DNA of 64,000 bases from Pipra filicauda (lineage: Eukaryota > Chordata > Aves > Passeriformes > Pipridae), in contig NW_024104347.1 of assembly GCF_003945595.2 (NCBI RefSeq), positions 310,001 through 374,000 of the forward strand. The letters run 5' to 3'. Positions 61,601 to 64,000 of this stretch are shown in pieces. The translations under genes were made by a program, and so were the position numbers. Numbering within the stretch: position 1 is the stretch's first letter; every line of letters begins with the position of its first letter. The notes beneath the pieces were generated by a model. The model did no database searches, was not told where the DNA came from, and worked only from the letters and a program-made list of their open reading frames with translations.

Positions 61601-64000
61601 CAGCCTAGCACCATATACATAGCATGACATGAAACCATGGAATGCTCTGTTTATGCCAAACAGTAAGTTAAAACTATGAAACTATGCTTACAGGAAAGAA
61701 TGCAATAGGTTACACACCTATGGACTCCTAACAGTACCAAGGAAAGGATGGCTGTGAGAGTAAGCTTGAATGATTTTTGTATTTCTGCCTCTCGGGTTTG
61801 GAAGAATATTGATACTTTGCTGCTATTGTTCCCCTTTGCAGAACACAGTCTGAGTTGGTGACCAAATGTAAGGTTTTCTGATTAGATCTATAACTATATT
61901 TAAAAAAAATCTCATCTCTTGCAGATTTGTAGAGACTCTTGGAGGTGGGTGGGGGAAAATAACTAAAAAAATCCAGATTGCAAGAAAGCATCCCTGTCAT
62001 AGAACCTACATAAGGCTGAAAACCACTCAGACACAGGAATATTTTGGAGGGATAAAATATCTCACCAGTAAGTGCCAGAAAGGAAACCCCACTTACAGTG
62101 AATTGTATCACAAACTACATCATGAAAGCCAAATTAAGTAACGCACAGAGGCATCATTTAGCCTAAACATCAAACATTTGCTGGCATTCAACTGACAAAT
62201 GGGAATTTACAGCCCAGAACAGTTATTTCTACTATTTCTAAGGCTGAAAAGATTGTGTATCCATGCAAGTAAGCTGTTGAAAAACTTCTGTGAACAACTG
62301 ACATCTGGTACGATGGTAGTGCCCTCTGCCGTGCAATATTATAGATTAGTTATCAGCTTTCTTTTAAAATTAGGTTCAGCTGTACTCCAAATAATACTGA
62401 GCCATATACATAGGGTAAGTCAAGTATTTCTATCTTCAGGTGAACTGTAAAGAAAAACAATCCTGACAGACATTCAGTATTACTGTAAAGACAAGATCCA
62501 AGTACTCTCTTAGAAAACATTTTGTGAGATTTCCATGTGGAGCTGCACATTGCAAAATAGTCTAAAATAGTCATCTAATAAAATTAAAACTTTCTTTTGT
62601 TTTTCAACAAGTGAAATGGAGACTTGGTTTGGGGTTTTGGTTTTTGCTTTGTTTGTTTGGTTTTGGCTGTTTTTCAGACTGAATTATCTCCATATAGCTT
62701 CAGAAAATTTAAATCATCAGTTCATTTATATGTCCTTATTCTTTCGTTCTGTTTTTCTTTTATTGTACTTCACATATTTTGTTCACCTTTTCATACAGCT
62801 TTCAGCACCTCTCCTTGTGGTTGCTCTGTTAGAGATCTATTAAGCAGCAATATTCACAGAAACATTAGGGAAGAAAGATGGCTAAAGCAAACAGAAACTT
62901 GAAAAAGTGTTTGAATTACGGGTAAATCTGGTTGCGCCACTTGCAGTTCAGGTTGTCTGACACTTTCCACTTTTAGACTTCAGTATCTGATACTTTACAA
63001 TTATTTTAACTATTAGAACAGAATGCCTAACCTATTCTTTCTGTTCAAAAGCCTTCGCAAGACTTAGCAAACTATTTGATCATTTTTAGGCATGTTTTTT
63101 TAAGCTCTGCATTGCTCTTATTAAATCAATTTTTACATAACTGTTTTGTCAAGAAACCCCAGCCCACTCATGCTACGCAAGAAAAACTTCTAAGACTTGC
63201 TCTTGTGTCAGTTTTGAGATTCCTTTTGAACATAGCCTACATTTGACTGAATTAGAAATGCTCGGGATTAACTGAATTTAACAAATCTCTTTGAAACACA
63301 CACGGGTTTTTTGCTGAAGATATTGCCTGTCCTGAGCATTCCGAGGCCCCATCTTCCAAGTTTAGAAAAAAAAACAAACCAAGAGTGGAGTGGAAAGAGA
63401 AGGGTTCACAGAATAGTGAGATGTGAGTGTCAAAGTCAAGCATTTGGGAGCAGAAAGGTTTAGAAGAAGAAGCACTAGAGTGTTAGGGCAGAAAACAAGA
63501 CAGATGGGAAGGAAAACTACAAATATCAGCCTAGAGCTGAACAAGAGACAAGGATCATGACAGAAATAAGGCACAAAGTGTAAAGGAGGAAAAAAGTAGA
63601 GGTAGATAAAAGAAATACTGCATATGCATGTATTTCAATGGGACAAAGAGTAAGGGAATGAATTAAGGTTTTAATGGTTATCTTATTTCTATCTTTTCCT
63701 AAAATTCAACTTTGCTGCTCTTCTAGTACAATGTGGTGCTGCACTTCTGGTGCACACAATATTAATAAAAAACACAAGTATTTCAAACATTTACATCCAT
63801 TCAGATGTTTTTATTGGTTTAAGACCAATATTACTCAAGGTCCTAGGCTGTTATTCCCAGTGATTAGATCTTGTTCTTGTGATATTCCTATACACAGCAA
63901 CAGGATTATAGAGATAAATGTTGCTCTCTGAAAACAAAATGACAGAACTGGTCCTCAAGATCTGTTTTTTCTCAAACAATTCCAAAGAAGTGTTTATGAA
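58654..64000. other. Intronic sequence, nothing recognised
   Basis: AT-rich DNA with a 15-A run at 59652-59666 and a T/G-rich tract at about 62625-62672. No exon or transposon is recognised up to the window end. Confidence 0.6.

Larger units (their letters stand above)
50651..64000 (-). other. ELMO1: ELMO1 intron upstream of exon 50546-50650 (partial)
   Basis: The sequence upstream of the exon in transcript terms is taken as intron, because the exon starts at a clear acceptor and the preceding ELMO1 peptide (ending KKLGFI) was not found up to the window edge. It contains the solo LTR at 57949-58648, short tandem duplications and microsatellites. Otherwise I see no exon or recognisable repeat in 50651-57943 and 58654-64000. 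A short exon could have been missed by eye. Confidence 0.75.

Noticed and set aside
1..64000. tRNA, rRNA, CRISPR arrays, bacterial operons or integrated viral genomes
   Set aside because: None was seen; the only retroviral trace is the solo LTR, with no gag, pol or env sequence beside it.

Overview
The window looks like bird nuclear DNA, AT-rich and mostly non-coding. The evidence is several CR1 LINE copies (the main avian retrotransposon) with the typical ATTCTATGATTCT 3' end, one solo LTR, sparse ancient repeats, and two small spliced exons whose products match vertebrate ELMO1. No bacterial-type gene, operon, tRNA, rRNA or CRISPR array was seen. I cannot assign the species.

Gene content: the whole window appears to lie inside ELMO1, transcribed on the minus strand. 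Two adjacent coding exons are visible, 50546-50650 (35 codons, NHVNPAMDF...DAYIR) and 37313-37421 (36 codons plus 1 nt, [10 protein letters not shown]...LKVGEL). Both have canonical AG/GT borders and join in phase 0 into a continuous piece of the ELMO domain. ELMO1 pairs with DOCK-family proteins as a Rac activator in engulfment and cell migration. Everything else is intron: at least 37.3 kb downstream of the second exon, 13.1 kb between the exons, and at least 13.3 kb upstream of the first. I found no flanking ELMO1 exons.

Repeats, left to right: an ancient CR1/L3-like LINE (about 2560-3310, +), a MIR-like fragment (about 4160-4265, +), a CR1 3' end (5334-5852, -), a 2.8-kb CR1 with endonuclease and reverse transcriptase regions (7145-9940, +), a CR1 tail facing it (9968-10024, -), an unclassified A-tailed repeat in two copies (24322-24665 and 35292-35592, +), further CR1 pieces (30318-30530 -, 37598-37854 +, 40853-41279 -, 41504-41741 +), a nearly pure A/T tract (41761-41919), a MIR-like fragment (about 48015-48095, -), and a 700-bp solo LTR with a perfect 5-bp target duplication (57949-58648, +).

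Most worth a second look: a 228-codon open frame in the intron between the exons (39670-40356, -), which is long for such AT-rich DNA; the unclassified 205-bp A-tailed repeat family; the solo LTR with triplicated U3 motifs and a 17-G tract; and a few intronic blocks with the look of conserved regulatory elements. I see no clear evidence of a new biological system. The window is best described as the middle of a large, ordinary vertebrate gene.
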